A stretch of 10,419 nucleotides of DNA from Deltaproteobacteria bacterium. GTDB lineage: Bacteria; Desulfobacterota; Syntrophia; Syntrophales; Smithellaceae. Shown here piece after piece: positions 1 to 6,420 of this stretch. A model generated the notes under the pieces. The model was given only the letters and a program-made list of their open reading frames with translations, did no database searches and was not told the origin of the DNA. The translations under genes and the position numbers were made by a program. Every line of letters starts with the position of its first letter. Position 1 is the stretch's first letter. Location of the stretch: the NCBI GenBank assembly GCA_009668925.1, contig SBEK01000140.1, forward strand, positions 1-10,419, read 5' to 3'.

Positions 1-178
1 GCCGGATGGAGCGCGAAGGTCCGTTGGGGCGCAAAACGCAGGCGGCGACGGCCACAGGCGGCGGCGACGCTTGTGTCATAGAGGAGCGACTGAAATGTCG
101 CCCGCCCTCAGCCGGCCCGCCCCCAAGCTGTTGAGGCCTGAAAATGGAGGGCTCGTCCCCGGCCAACGACGGAGAATT
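1..178. other. Left-edge GC-rich stretch with no supported gene
   Basis: This stretch is GC-rich and contains two copies of the octamer CGGCGACG in a short direct-repeat context around 44-79. One plus-strand frame is open from the left edge to a TGA at about position 134, and another runs open to about 226. Neither shows a recognisable domain, a ribosome binding site or a convincing amino-acid composition. Either could be the tail of a gene starting outside the window, but I cannot support that from sequence alone. Confidence 0.3.
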
Positions 179-325
179 ATTAACGGTCTCATAATCGTAT
201 TCACGACGGATATCATCTTGTCTTAAGTCGTCTTCCCGGCGAAGACCGGGAACCAGTTTAATAAATACCTGGATGCCGGCTTTCGCCGGCATGACGAATG
301 GATATTCAATTATGAGACGATTAAT
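179..325. repeat. REP/MITE-like palindromic element with terminal inverted repeats
   Basis: A 147-bp element is bounded by imperfect 17-bp inverted repeats, ATTAACGGTCTCATAAT at 179-195 and the reverse complement of ATTAATCGTCTCATAAT at 309-325 (15 of 17 identical). Inside lie two 27-bp hairpin units, 230-256 and 269-295, which are themselves inverted copies of each other (21 of 27 positions). The first forms TTCCCGG/CCGGGAA (233-239/246-252). The second forms ATGCCGGC/GCCGGCAT (273-280/285-292) around a TTTC loop. This resembles REP/BIME-type palindromes that are scattered in many proteobacterial genomes. There is no internal coding capacity and no clear target-site duplication. It ends about 60 bp upstream of the caspase-gene promoter. 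Confidence 0.6.
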
Positions 326-386
326 GAAACGCGTTCCGTGTCGGCGGGAGTCCATCGGAGCGGCGATGCCGCATCACGAATATGGA

Positions 387-415
387 TTGACAACGCGCCG
401 GCATCGATTTAAAAT
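387..415 (+). promoter_or_regulatory. Sigma70-type promoter for the caspase-like gene
   Basis: A perfect -35 hexamer TTGACA (387-392) is followed, after exactly 17 bp, by TAAAAT (410-415), which matches the -10 consensus at five of six positions. The predicted start of transcription near 422 gives a leader of only about 20 nt. The start codon at 444 is preceded by AGGA at 433-436, spaced 7 nt, with a second purine-rich GAGGAGG at 424-430. Confidence 0.7.
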
Positions 416-443
416 GCGGCATTGAGGAGGACAGGAAACAGTT

Positions 444-1826
444 ATGCAAAACGCAATCAGAATAGGCATCCCGGTTACAACCATCGTGCTTTTCATCATG
501 CTCCTGGCGCTGCCCGCCGGCGCGCTCGAGCGTGTGGCCCTCGTCATCGGCAACGGCAACTATGAATCCGCACCGCTGGCCAATCCCGTCAATGACGCGA
601 CAGATATGGCGGCATCCTTGAGAAAAATGGGATTTACCGTTATTCTGAAGAAGAACGCTCCTCTCGAAGTGATGGAAGAATCCCTCGAAGATTTCGGCAA
701 CCGTCTGAAAAAAGGCGGGGTGGGCCTTTTTTTCTATGCCGGCCACGGCATCCAGGCCGGCGGCGCCAACTACCTCATCCCCATCGGCGCCAGAATTAAG
801 AAAGAATCGGACCTGAAATACCGGGCGGTCGACGCCGGCCGCATTCTTGATGAAATGAGCAATGCCAACAACGGCATGAATATCGTCATTCTGGACGCCT
901 GCCGGGACAATCCCTTCAGCCGGAGTTTCCGTTCCGGCAGCCGCGGCCTCAGCGTTATTGCCGCCGCACCGCGGGGAACCTTCATCACCTATTCCACGAG
1001 CCCGGGCAACGTGGCCGCAGACGGCAGGGGCCGCAACAGCCCTTACACGGAATCGCTGCTCAAGCATATGAACACACCCGGCCTGCCCATTGAGCATGTC
1101 TTCAAACGGGTCCGTCAGGACCTCTCCAACAAGACCAAAGGGCAGCAGGTGCCCTGGGAATTGTCGTCTCTGAGCGGTGATTTTTATTTCCGGGACGGCT
1201 ATGATTCCGGAAAAACGACGGTTCAACCGCACGACACAACCGCCGACGACGCACTCGCCGATGAACGGCGGAAGCTGGCCGAAGAAAAAGAAAAGCTGAA
1301 GAGGGAAACGGAACTGCTTCAGGAGAAGAACGCCCTCGCCGAAGCGCGGCGCAAGATGGAAGAAGAAAAGAAGAAACTCGATGAGGAAAGAATCCGCATC
1401 GCCAGCATCCCCAAGGCGGACAACATCCGCGGATCGAGGTACATTCCGTCTTTGAACGCAACCGTGTCCGAGGTCAAATTTTTTGAAAGCGGCTACGACG
1501 CAACCCCGAAAGACCAGCGCGTCTATCGAACGTCGTTTTCCAGAACCAATTCCCGCTACATCGCCTGGGAGCTTAACCTCACGCATCCGGCGCCGGGGAT
1601 AAAAAAGAATTTCGTCGTGGACGCGATCTGGTTTAATGCCTACGGCACGGAGATATTCCGCGCCAGCCTGAATTCCTATATTGAAGCCACCTGGACGACC
1701 TCCTACCGCAACAGCGGCTACGGCTGGCGGGAAGTATCCAACAACACGTGGACGGCCGGCACGTATCGCGTCGATCTTTATGTCGAAGGCGCCAAGGTCG
1801 CCAGCGAGAATTTCACTGTTTATTAA
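444..1826 (+). CDS. Secreted caspase-like (peptidase C14) protein with coiled coil and C-terminal beta domain
   Basis: The 460-residue product is a predicted exported caspase-fold protease. Residues 1-27 look like a Sec signal peptide (basic start, hydrophobic core, PAGA before the mature start). Residues 30-250 carry the caspase/metacaspase p20-type fold: RVALVIGNGNY opens the domain, the catalytic His is H101 in FFYAGHG, and the catalytic Cys is C153 in ILDACRDNPF. Both dyad residues are intact, so activity is plausible. Residues about 265-318 are a charged K/E/R-rich coiled coil. Residues about 336-460 form a separate, probably beta-sandwich, domain containing RYIAWEL, GYGW and YRVDLYVEGAKVAS; I have the impression that similar tails occur in other deltaproteobacterial exported proteins. 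It has its own promoter and terminator, so it is likely monocistronic. The substrate is unknown. Bacterial caspase homologues have been linked to cell death, defence and signalling, but an exported one with no defence neighbours gives no specific role. Confidence 0.9.
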   Translation: MQNAIRIGIPVTTIVLFIMLLALPAGALERVALVIGNGNYESAPLANPVNDATDMAASLRKMGFTVILKKNAPLEVMEESLEDFGNRLKKGGVGLFFYAGHGIQAGGANYLIPIGARIKKESDLKYRAVDAGRILDEMSNANNGMNIVILDACRDNPFSRSFRSGSRGLSVIAAAPRGTFITYSTSPGNVAADGRGRNSPYTESLLKHMNTPGLPIEHVFKRVRQDLSNKTKGQQVPWELSSLSGDFYFRDGYDSGKTTVQPHDTTADDALADERRKLAEEKEKLKRETELLQEKNALAEARRKMEEEKKKLDEERIRIASIPKADNIRGSRYIPSLNATVSEVKFFESGYDATPKDQRVYRTSFSRTNSRYIAWELNLTHPAPGIKKNFVVDAIWFNAYGTEIFRASLNSYIEATWTTSYRNSGYGWREVSNNTWTAGTYRVDLYVEGAKVASENFTVY

Positions 1827-1842
1827 CCCCCTTCCTGTATTT

Positions 1843-1891
1843 CAAGCTGCCGCAGACCGGTTTCGGCCGACGGCAGCTTGCTCTGCTTTTT
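1843..1891 (+). terminator. Intrinsic terminator after the caspase-like gene
   Basis: A perfect 10-bp inverted repeat, CAAGCTGCCG at 1843-1852 and CGGCAGCTTG at 1871-1880, encloses an 18-nt loop. Six bases later comes a run of five T (1887-1891). It starts 16 bp after the stop codon at 1826. The stem is strong; the U-run is short and slightly distant, so efficiency may be partial. Confidence 0.65.
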
Positions 1892-1963
1892 CTGATCCGT
1901 TCACTATAACCTGGCATGATTATTTCATTAGATGAGCTTAAAACGGCGAAGGAGGAAATAATC

Positions 1964-2206
1964 ATGCGGATGACGGCAGTCAAGATTCGGGATGAAGAAT
2001 TCAATTCGTTGCGGGGGATCACCATGCTGTCGGCGTGGGGTTTATCACTGGTGGCGGCGTCCTTTCTATTCCTCTGGATCGGCCATCTGCTGGATGAACT
2101 GCTGGGATCCGCTCCCCGGTTCATGCTGAGCATGTTTTTTCTGGCGGTCGCCGGATGCCTGACGGAACTTTATGTGGAAGTCCGCAAAAGGCTGAAAGAC
2201 TCCTGA
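1964..2206 (+). CDS. AtpZ/AtpI-like small two-TM membrane protein (orphan)
   Basis: This is an 80-residue membrane protein. I chose the ATG at 1964 because GGAGGA at 1951-1956 lies 7 nt upstream. An in-frame ATG at 1916 would add 16 residues but has no ribosome binding site. Two hydrophobic segments (about 20-42 and 52-70) are joined by a short loop with the pattern W-I-G-x-L-L-D-x-L-L-G-S-x-P-R-F. That closely matches the G-x-W-L-D-x-x-L-G-T-x-P-x-F signature of the AtpZ/AtpI family. Family members are usually encoded at the head of atp operons and are linked to ATP synthase c-ring assembly or Mg2+ handling. Here no ATP synthase gene is adjacent, so the role is uncertain. The C-terminus (EVRKRLKDS) is basic and probably cytoplasmic. 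Confidence 0.65.
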   Translation: MRMTAVKIRDEEFNSLRGITMLSAWGLSLVAASFLFLWIGHLLDELLGSAPRFMLSMFFLAVAGCLTELYVEVRKRLKDS

Positions 2207-2295
2207 GCCGCCTTGGGGTCCGGTTCTCTTTTAGTGGAAGCCCCCTGCCCTCCGGTTGGGCCAACCATCCAAATTGCTTCCCTGTCACTATTGAA

Positions 2296-2324
2296 TTGAC
2301 ATCCGGAAGCCGCATCCTTAGTTT
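2296..2324 (+). promoter_or_regulatory. Possible promoter upstream of usp
   Basis: A perfect -35-like TTGACA lies at 2296-2301. At 17-bp spacing the -10 candidate is TAGTTT (2319-2324), which matches the consensus at only three positions, so the call is weak. If real, transcription would start near 2331 and give the downstream stress-protein gene a leader of about 130 nt. Confidence 0.3.
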
Positions 2325-2347
2325 ATGGCCAATAAATGATACTGATA

Positions 2348-2403
2348 CCGGCCCGCGTCAACAGCATCAACGCGGTCCGGAAAGCGCCGGGATGGAGCCC
2401 CGG
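2348..2403 (+). other. Two consecutive hairpins in the usp leader region
   Basis: An 11-bp stem (2348-2358 with 2370-2380, one C/U mismatch, 11-nt loop) is followed by a 5-bp GC stem, CCGGG at 2387-2391 with CCCGG at 2399-2403. They lie 57-112 nt before the usp start codon. Neither is followed by a T-run, so these are not simple terminators. They could be a structured 5' leader, or the end of the preceding transcript. No known riboswitch is recognised. Confidence 0.4.
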
Positions 2404-2459
2404 TCAATCAGCCAATGCCATCGTCAAAACTCAAATATATGGACCACGAAGGAGGACGC

Positions 2460-2909
2460 ATGATTTCATCAATTCTTGTACCGTCGGATGGATCAAAAAC
2501 ATCTCAAAAAGCTGCCGCCTATGCGGTAAACCTCGCCAAACAGCTGGGTGCGAAGGTGATCGCCCTGAGCGTCGTCGACAAGCGCCTTTTCATGGGGCAG
2601 ACCATTCCCGCCTCCAAGACGCCAAGACACCTTGTGGAACCCGTTGAAGATTATCTGCAATCCGTCGCCATGGCGTATCTCGGAGAAATAACGAAACTGT
2701 GCGATAAAAGCGGCGTCGCCTCCAAAACGTCCCTGAGAATTGGGTACCCGGTCGAGGAAATATTAAAAGAAGCCCGCAAAACAAAAGCCGATCTCATTGT
2801 GATGGGCTCCCGCGGGCGGAGCGCCTTGTCCGCGACCGTCCTGGGCAGCGTGTCCTACGGCGTCATCCACAACGATAAAAGCATCCCCGTCCTCATCGTC
2901 CGGGGCTGA
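2460..2909 (+). CDS. Universal stress protein, UspA family, ATP-binding type
   Basis: This is a 149-residue single-domain Usp protein. The start at 2460 is fixed by GGAGG at 2451-2455; the frame is open further upstream to an ATG at 2415, but that has no ribosome binding site and lies before the family's usual start. The N-terminus ISSILVPSDGSKTSQKAAAYA is typical, with D10 in the nucleotide-contact position. The ATP-binding signature G-2x-G-9x-G-(S/T) is intact: G116, G119, G129-S130. It should therefore belong to the ATP-binding branch, which often dimerises and supports survival under starvation or redox stress. It is cytoplasmic, about the usual length, and stands alone between two non-coding gaps. 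Confidence 0.93.
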   Translation: MISSILVPSDGSKTSQKAAAYAVNLAKQLGAKVIALSVVDKRLFMGQTIPASKTPRHLVEPVEDYLQSVAMAYLGEITKLCDKSGVASKTSLRIGYPVEEILKEARKTKADLIVMGSRGRSALSATVLGSVSYGVIHNDKSIPVLIVRG

Positions 2910-2943
2910 CGCCTGTCTCAGCCCGCGAACACTTGGGAAGATC

Positions 2944-2994
2944 TCCGGGAAGCGTCATAAGGCGGATTCCGAAATAAGCTTGACGCTTTCCGGA
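2944..2994. repeat. 14-bp inverted repeat / long stem-loop downstream of usp
   Basis: TCCGGGAAGCGTCA (2944-2957) pairs with TGACGCTTTCCGGA (2981-2994). All 14 positions pair if one G-U wobble is allowed, around a 23-nt loop. It lies 35 bp after the usp stop codon. No T-run follows, so it is not a standard intrinsic terminator. A shorter hairpin (GGGCTGA 2903-2909 with TCAGCCC 2918-2924) overlaps the usp stop codon itself. Possible roles are 3'-end stabilisation, factor-dependent termination, or a palindromic protein site. Confidence 0.5.
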
Positions 2995-3136
2995 ACAGGC
3001 TCGCAACGGATCGGCCGCTCTACCCATCGTTTAGGCCCACCATTCTGCTTACTATTTCCCATCATTGATTTTATCGGTGGTTTCACTCATTTTAGTGCGC
3101 AAAGAAAACTAAACGGCAGCGCTGAAGGAGGACGCC

Positions 3137-3466
3137 ATGGAATGCGAGGACACCGACAAAGTAAAACCGCTGGACCAGCTTCTTGATGATCAGATCAGGG
3201 AATTCGAAAGCGGAAAAGACAGAGTGTGCGACGAAGACCTGGACAAGATGATGTGGAAACTCGGCGACTATGAAAACGAGGAGCCGAAAATGGCCGCGAA
3301 GGAATTCGAGGAAGATAAGCCCATCGAGGAAGTGCTTATAGAAAAGAAGGCGGTCCACGGCACCAGCAAGAAACCCTATTACATGAAGAGCGACGTCGAA
3401 GAAGAAATACTGCCCGGCGACGAAGTCGTAGCGGGACATTCGCTTGGCCGCGACGAGGGAAGATAG
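3137..3466 (+). CDS. Highly acidic small hypothetical protein
   Basis: The product has 109 residues, 33 of them Asp or Glu against 17 Lys or Arg, giving a net charge near -16. I see no signal peptide or membrane segment, and two Cys (3 and 31). GGAGG at 3126-3130 is well placed before the ATG at 3137, within the same GAAGGAGGACGC context seen before usp. Long polar stretches suggest a soluble, largely disordered or loosely helical protein, for example a binding partner or regulator. I do not recognise a family. The strong ribosome binding site supports it being translated. Confidence 0.65.
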   Translation: MECEDTDKVKPLDQLLDDQIREFESGKDRVCDEDLDKMMWKLGDYENEEPKMAAKEFEEDKPIEEVLIEKKAVHGTSKKPYYMKSDVEEEILPGDEVVAGHSLGRDEGR

Positions 3467-3643
3467 AACGTGGCCGTCTGCTCCCTGGAATGTCATCTTA
3501 TTTTTGACGCATTCCAGCCGGACACATTCCGGACAAGACGTGCTGCGAATATTGAGGCTCTGCCTGAAAAAGCACTTCGGCACATTGATCTATAGGGGAA
3601 TCTTCCCGGGTTATTCCGAACACATCGGGAATTGCGCTGGGCG
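3467..3643. other. Convergent intergenic region with small inverted repeats
   Basis: This gap separates two convergent genes. It holds CTGGAATG/CATTCCAG (3485-3492/3510-3517, 17-nt loop), directly followed by CCGGA/TCCGG (3518-3522/3528-3532), and further on TTCCCG/CGGGAA (3603-3608/3626-3631). None has a following T-run in either direction. The position suggests transcript ends, possibly bidirectional, but no clear intrinsic terminator is present. No gene is seen. Confidence 0.4.
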
Positions 3644-4738
3644 CTATTTTCCCGGCGATGTGTATGTCTTCGGGTCGACTCCGTAATCCTTGGCAAACGC
3701 ATCCAACCGGGCAACGAATTCGGGGTTCTTGTCCGCCTTTCCCTGATAGACCCTGGCGTAGGCGATAAAAGCGTGTTCATAGTCGCCGAAATAGTCCTTG
3801 GGCACCTTCATCAAACCGGCAAGCGATACCTCAATCTGATAGGCCGACTTCAGTTTACCCGACGCGATAATCTGCTCGACCTCAATCCGTTTATAGGAGT
3901 CCCGATCGGCCGCCGCCGTCTCTTTCGCCGGGGCTTTTGCCGGCGTGTGAGCGGGCAGAGCGGGGGCGCTCCTTAAGAGAAGAAAGAAAAGCACAAACAC
4001 TAAGGCGGCAAAAGGGACGGCAATTGCCAGCCGGCGCCCCCAGCCGGGAAGCATGCCGCCCCGGATGGTCCAGCCCGCTGAAAGCAGCGTCTTCTCGATG
4101 GGCACCCAGAGATCCCGGTAATCATAGGACAGCTTCTTCAAATCGATCGAAAAGCCGCCGTCTTTGTCAAAGGTCACGGACGGCGCAACATCCGCAGATA
4201 TTTCGGCAAAGATGCCCGCCGAGTAGTTCAGGGAAAAATCGAAGCGCGCGGCCGAGAGCGACCAGCGCCAGTCCTTTTCTTTCATCAGGAAAAAAGCCTC
4301 ATGCCCGGGCTCGTCGAAGCTGAGCACGACAACGCGCTTCTTTCCGATGCGGCCGCCCGCCGTAACCTGAAAATAGCTGATCGCTTGCGACCACGTGATC
4401 GCCAGCCGGTCGTCGTCGGAACGAAAAACATCAAAAAGGGGTTTCCCGTCAAAGTCTCGTTTAAAAGAGCGCTCCAGTTTATCGATCAATTCTTTCTTGC
4501 CGATGGGGGCGATATGCGCCGCAGGCTTCCAGACAAGGAAATAATCCTGCAGACCGAAGAACGCGACGACCCAGATGAAGGCATAGCCGGCGGCAATGAC
4601 GGCGGAACCGAGAGGATGGAGGGTCATGAAGGAACGCAGATCGAACTTAAAGGCGAGAACGGCGATCGCCACGATGAGCGGAATGGCGAGAATCACCCCG
4701 AAGAAAGAAAAAAAGAAAGCCAGAAGTTTTCCAAACAT
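3644..4738 (-). CDS. Hypothetical membrane protein with three TM segments
   Basis: I chose the ATG at 4738 (364 residues); a TTG at 4765 in the same frame would add nine residues without a better ribosome binding site. Two long hydrophobic segments lie at about 5-31 and 45-65. A large soluble region (about 70-235) contains many Trp, Phe and Asp residues (KDWRWSLSAARFDFSLNYSAG). A third TM segment lies at about 237-256. An Ala/Pro/Lys-rich linker (about 257-278) leads to a soluble C-terminal domain of about 85 residues. No known family is recognised. It is the last gene of the minus-strand run, 105 bp after the preceding gene. It may be an envelope-associated sensor or scaffold, but nothing in the sequence decides this. 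Confidence 0.75.
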   Translation of the reverse strand: MFGKLLAFFFSFFGVILAIPLIVAIAVLAFKFDLRSFMTLHPLGSAVIAAGYAFIWVVAFFGLQDYFLVWKPAAHIAPIGKKELIDKLERSFKRDFDGKPLFDVFRSDDDRLAITWSQAISYFQVTAGGRIGKKRVVVLSFDEPGHEAFFLMKEKDWRWSLSAARFDFSLNYSAGIFAEISADVAPSVTFDKDGGFSIDLKKLSYDYRDLWVPIEKTLLSAGWTIRGGMLPGWGRRLAIAVPFAALVFVLFFLLLRSAPALPAHTPAKAPAKETAAADRDSYKRIEVEQIIASGKLKSAYQIEVSLAGLMKVPKDYFGDYEHAFIAYARVYQGKADKNPEFVARLDAFAKDYGVDPKTYTSPGK

Positions 4739-4785
4739 TTGTTTACACCCAGAAGCGAGCGACAAGGAAGCCCCAAGTGCGACCC

Positions 4786-4801
4786 GTTCCCGATCGGGAA
4801 C
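4786..4801. repeat. Perfect 16-bp palindrome
   Basis: GTTCCCGATCGGGAAC is a perfect palindrome in the 105-bp gap between the two minus-strand genes. It lies 48 bp upstream of the ATG at 4738 and 43 bp past the stop at 4844. It could be a dimeric-regulator operator for the downstream membrane-protein gene, or a compact hairpin ending the upstream transcript. No T-run follows it on the minus strand. Confidence 0.4.
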
Positions 4802-4843
4802 AAGGGGGCCGCTGCATGGGCTGGGGCGCCGGGTGACGAACTT

Positions 4844-5338
4844 CTATTGCAAAATGACCGTCTTGAATCCCGCCGGCTGATCAACAAGTATCGTGAATAT
4901 GCCTTTGGTCTTCCCCTCCTTGACATTCGGCGCCTTTTCGTATTTCAGTACGGGCACTTTATAGTTGCCGGAATCGATGCTGACGGTAAAGATCGACGGC
5001 GACTTGGGCTGACCCTTTTCGCTGAAACTGATCTCGATGATGTTCTCGCCTTTCTTCAGACAAAAGAGCTCTTTCATTTTTTCCTGCCTCTCCGGCGGCA
5101 GTGTTTTCAGCAGGGGGTCATCGGCGAGAAAAAGCCTGGTGGATTGCGACTGTCCACCCGTAATCCGGCTCACCTGAACCCCATTGATTTTTACGGTAAC
5201 ATTCCGGTCGTAGCCCATGACGTTGAGAGATGCATCAAATTCTTTTGCCATACATACCTCCGGGTTGATCAACAGAATGGTCAGGCCGATCAGAGCAAAA
5301 AACAGAACCTTCCCTGCCGCATCGTGATACCGCTTCAT
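4844..5338 (-). CDS. Small secreted hypothetical protein
   Basis: The product has 164 residues. Residues 1-31 form a signal peptide (MKRY start, hydrophobic LFFALIGLTILLI, cleavage probably after VCMA). The mature part is beta-strand rich, with patterns such as NVTVKINGVQVSRITGG and ENIIEISFSEKGQ. That would fit an Ig-like or beta-sandwich periplasmic domain, although I cannot name a family. AGGAGG lies about 9 nt before the ATG at 5338. It starts 30 bp after the selenoprotein stop codon, so the two are probably co-transcribed. The link between a periplasmic protein and a cytoplasmic reductase-like protein is unexplained. Confidence 0.75.
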   Translation of the reverse strand: MKRYHDAAGKVLFFALIGLTILLINPEVCMAKEFDASLNVMGYDRNVTVKINGVQVSRITGGQSQSTRLFLADDPLLKTLPPERQEKMKELFCLKKGENIIEISFSEKGQPKSPSIFTVSIDSGNYKVPVLKYEKAPNVKEGKTKGIFTILVDQPAGFKTVILQ

Positions 5339-5368
5339 CGTTCCATCCCTCCTGTCGCCGGTTCATTG

Positions 5369-6241
5369 CTATTTCTTCATCTTGGCCTGCAAGTCGCGAC
5401 GCTCTTTTCCGGCGCGGGCCAGGGCCTCACGATTGGAATCGTCAACCCTCATGAAGCCCTGGCGCCATTCATCGCTTGGCCACTGATAAGGCGTCTGAAT
5501 CGTGGTGCGCGGCATCCAGGCCCGCTCCAGAAGATCAAGGGCGGCTCCGAGGATCGCGCGCTGCATCCCGGCATCCCCCGGTCTCCCGCAGGGATTCCCC
5601 AGCGGAAAATCGGTAAACACAAACCTGGCCACCCCGCACTCTTCGACGATGTCTCTTGCTGAGCCCACCACGACGGTCGTAATTCCTCCCGCTTCCAGGT
5701 GGCGGGCAACCAGACTCACGGTCTGGTGGCAAACCGGTCAAAGCGCAAAAAGGACGGCCGCATCCACAGCATCTTCGCGGCACCACGTGAGGATCTGGGG
5801 GCCATAGAGATCAATAGTTCGGGCCTGGCTGTAGTCGGTGGGCACCCCGTAAAAGCGGGGCGACGCCGATCCGATCCGTCCGCTTGCGGCAACCTCGGTA
5901 AGCCGGCCAAGCGGCAGGAAGCTGTCCACATCTCTGGTATGGGTGGCCTGTTTGTCCCAGAATAAATCATCGGTATACAGAGCGGCAGGCGGCGGGACGG
6001 CCGGTTCGGCATACATCTCCCGGCGATACAATATGGCCTCCATCGGACCCGTTGGCTTGGGTTTGCCTGCGGTCGTGACCAGCCCGACACGACACTGGGC
6101 AAGCGGTTTCGGAAGCGGTGTAAAGGGGACTTCGTCATAGTGCGGCCAGGCATAGGGTTTATTGTAGCCCTGGGCAGCATAATACTCCCGGCTGCGGTCG
6201 ATGTAACTCACGAAAGAACGATGCGATCTGAGTTCATCCAT
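5369..6241 (-). CDS. GrdB-like selenoprotein (glycine/sarcosine/betaine/D-proline reductase selenoprotein B superfamily), Sec168 by in-frame TGA
   Basis: This is one 290-residue protein read through an in-frame TGA at 5740-5738. The start at 6241 has AGGAGG six nt upstream. The N-terminal part (FVSYIDRSREYYAAQGY, PYAWPHYDEVPFTPLPKPL, RVGLVTTAG) and the C-terminal part (VVVGSARDIVEECGVARF, FTDFPLGNPCGRPGD) are both as expected for the GrdB/PrdB-like family. The TGA falls exactly at the redox motif, giving U168-P-V-C171-H-Q-T-V, a U-x-x-C selenenylsulfide-type site. A SECIS-like hairpin follows. In GrdB and PrdB the selenocysteine attacks the amino-acid adduct and cleaves a C-N bond. This protein is shorter than classical GrdB (about 430-440 residues), and no grdA, grdC, grdD, grdE or prdA partners are nearby, so the substrate is unknown. 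A gene finder that reads TGA as stop would split it into 5738-6241 and 5369-5719. It is cytoplasmic (no signal peptide). Confidence 0.92.
5709..5740 (-). promoter_or_regulatory. Bacterial SECIS-type hairpin directing Sec insertion at TGA
   Basis: The TGA occupies 5740-5738 on the minus strand. Ten nt later a perfect 7-bp stem begins: ACCAGAC (5727-5721) pairs with GTCTGGT (5715-5709). The apical loop is CGTGA (5720-5716). The loop starts 18 nt after the TGA and has a G as its second base. Both fit the established features of bacterial SECIS elements (hairpin close behind the UGA, a conserved G among the first two loop bases) recognised by SelB. Confidence 0.85.
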
Positions 6242-6420
6242 AAAATTCCTCCTGATGCGCTGTTGTATTTCAAAGGACAGGCAAAAATATCAACCTTCAC
6301 GGCGAACATTGCGCACGGCAAATCAGGGCGCGAACCCCGAAATCGAAATTGACCCCGGTCCGCGTGTTCCATTCGCCGGAAGCCGGCCGGCCAATACATC
6401 TTCAATGGTTCATCGCTTTC

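Noticed and set aside
2..226. Open plus-strand frames at the left edge as the tail of a gene
   Set aside because: Composition is Arg/Gly/Pro-rich without motifs, and the longer frame runs into the palindromic element. Not supportable without upstream sequence.
321..1586. Long minus-strand open frame opposite the caspase-like gene
   Set aside because: It is a shadow of the plus-strand gene. The plus frame has a signal peptide, catalytic motifs, promoter and ribosome binding site, while the minus frame has no recognisable domain.
2903..2924. Hairpin at the usp TGA as a second SECIS element
   Set aside because: The stem includes the TGA itself instead of following it, the Usp domain is complete at that codon, and the downstream frame shows no conserved continuation.
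4739..4765. TTG start extending the membrane protein by nine residues
   Set aside because: No better ribosome binding site and a less natural N-terminus than the ATG at 4738, which leads directly into the first TM segment.
4301..5662. Long plus-strand open frame of 453 residues
   Set aside because: It runs antisense through parts of three minus-strand genes and the gaps between them, including the selenoprotein, and has no family resemblance.
5369..5719. Separate 116-residue gene starting at a GTG, or a pseudogene split by a nonsense mutation
   Set aside because: There is no ribosome binding site at the GTG. The frame is identical to the upstream half, the break is a single TGA at a U-x-x-C site, and a SECIS-type hairpin follows. 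Selenocysteine readthrough explains all of this.
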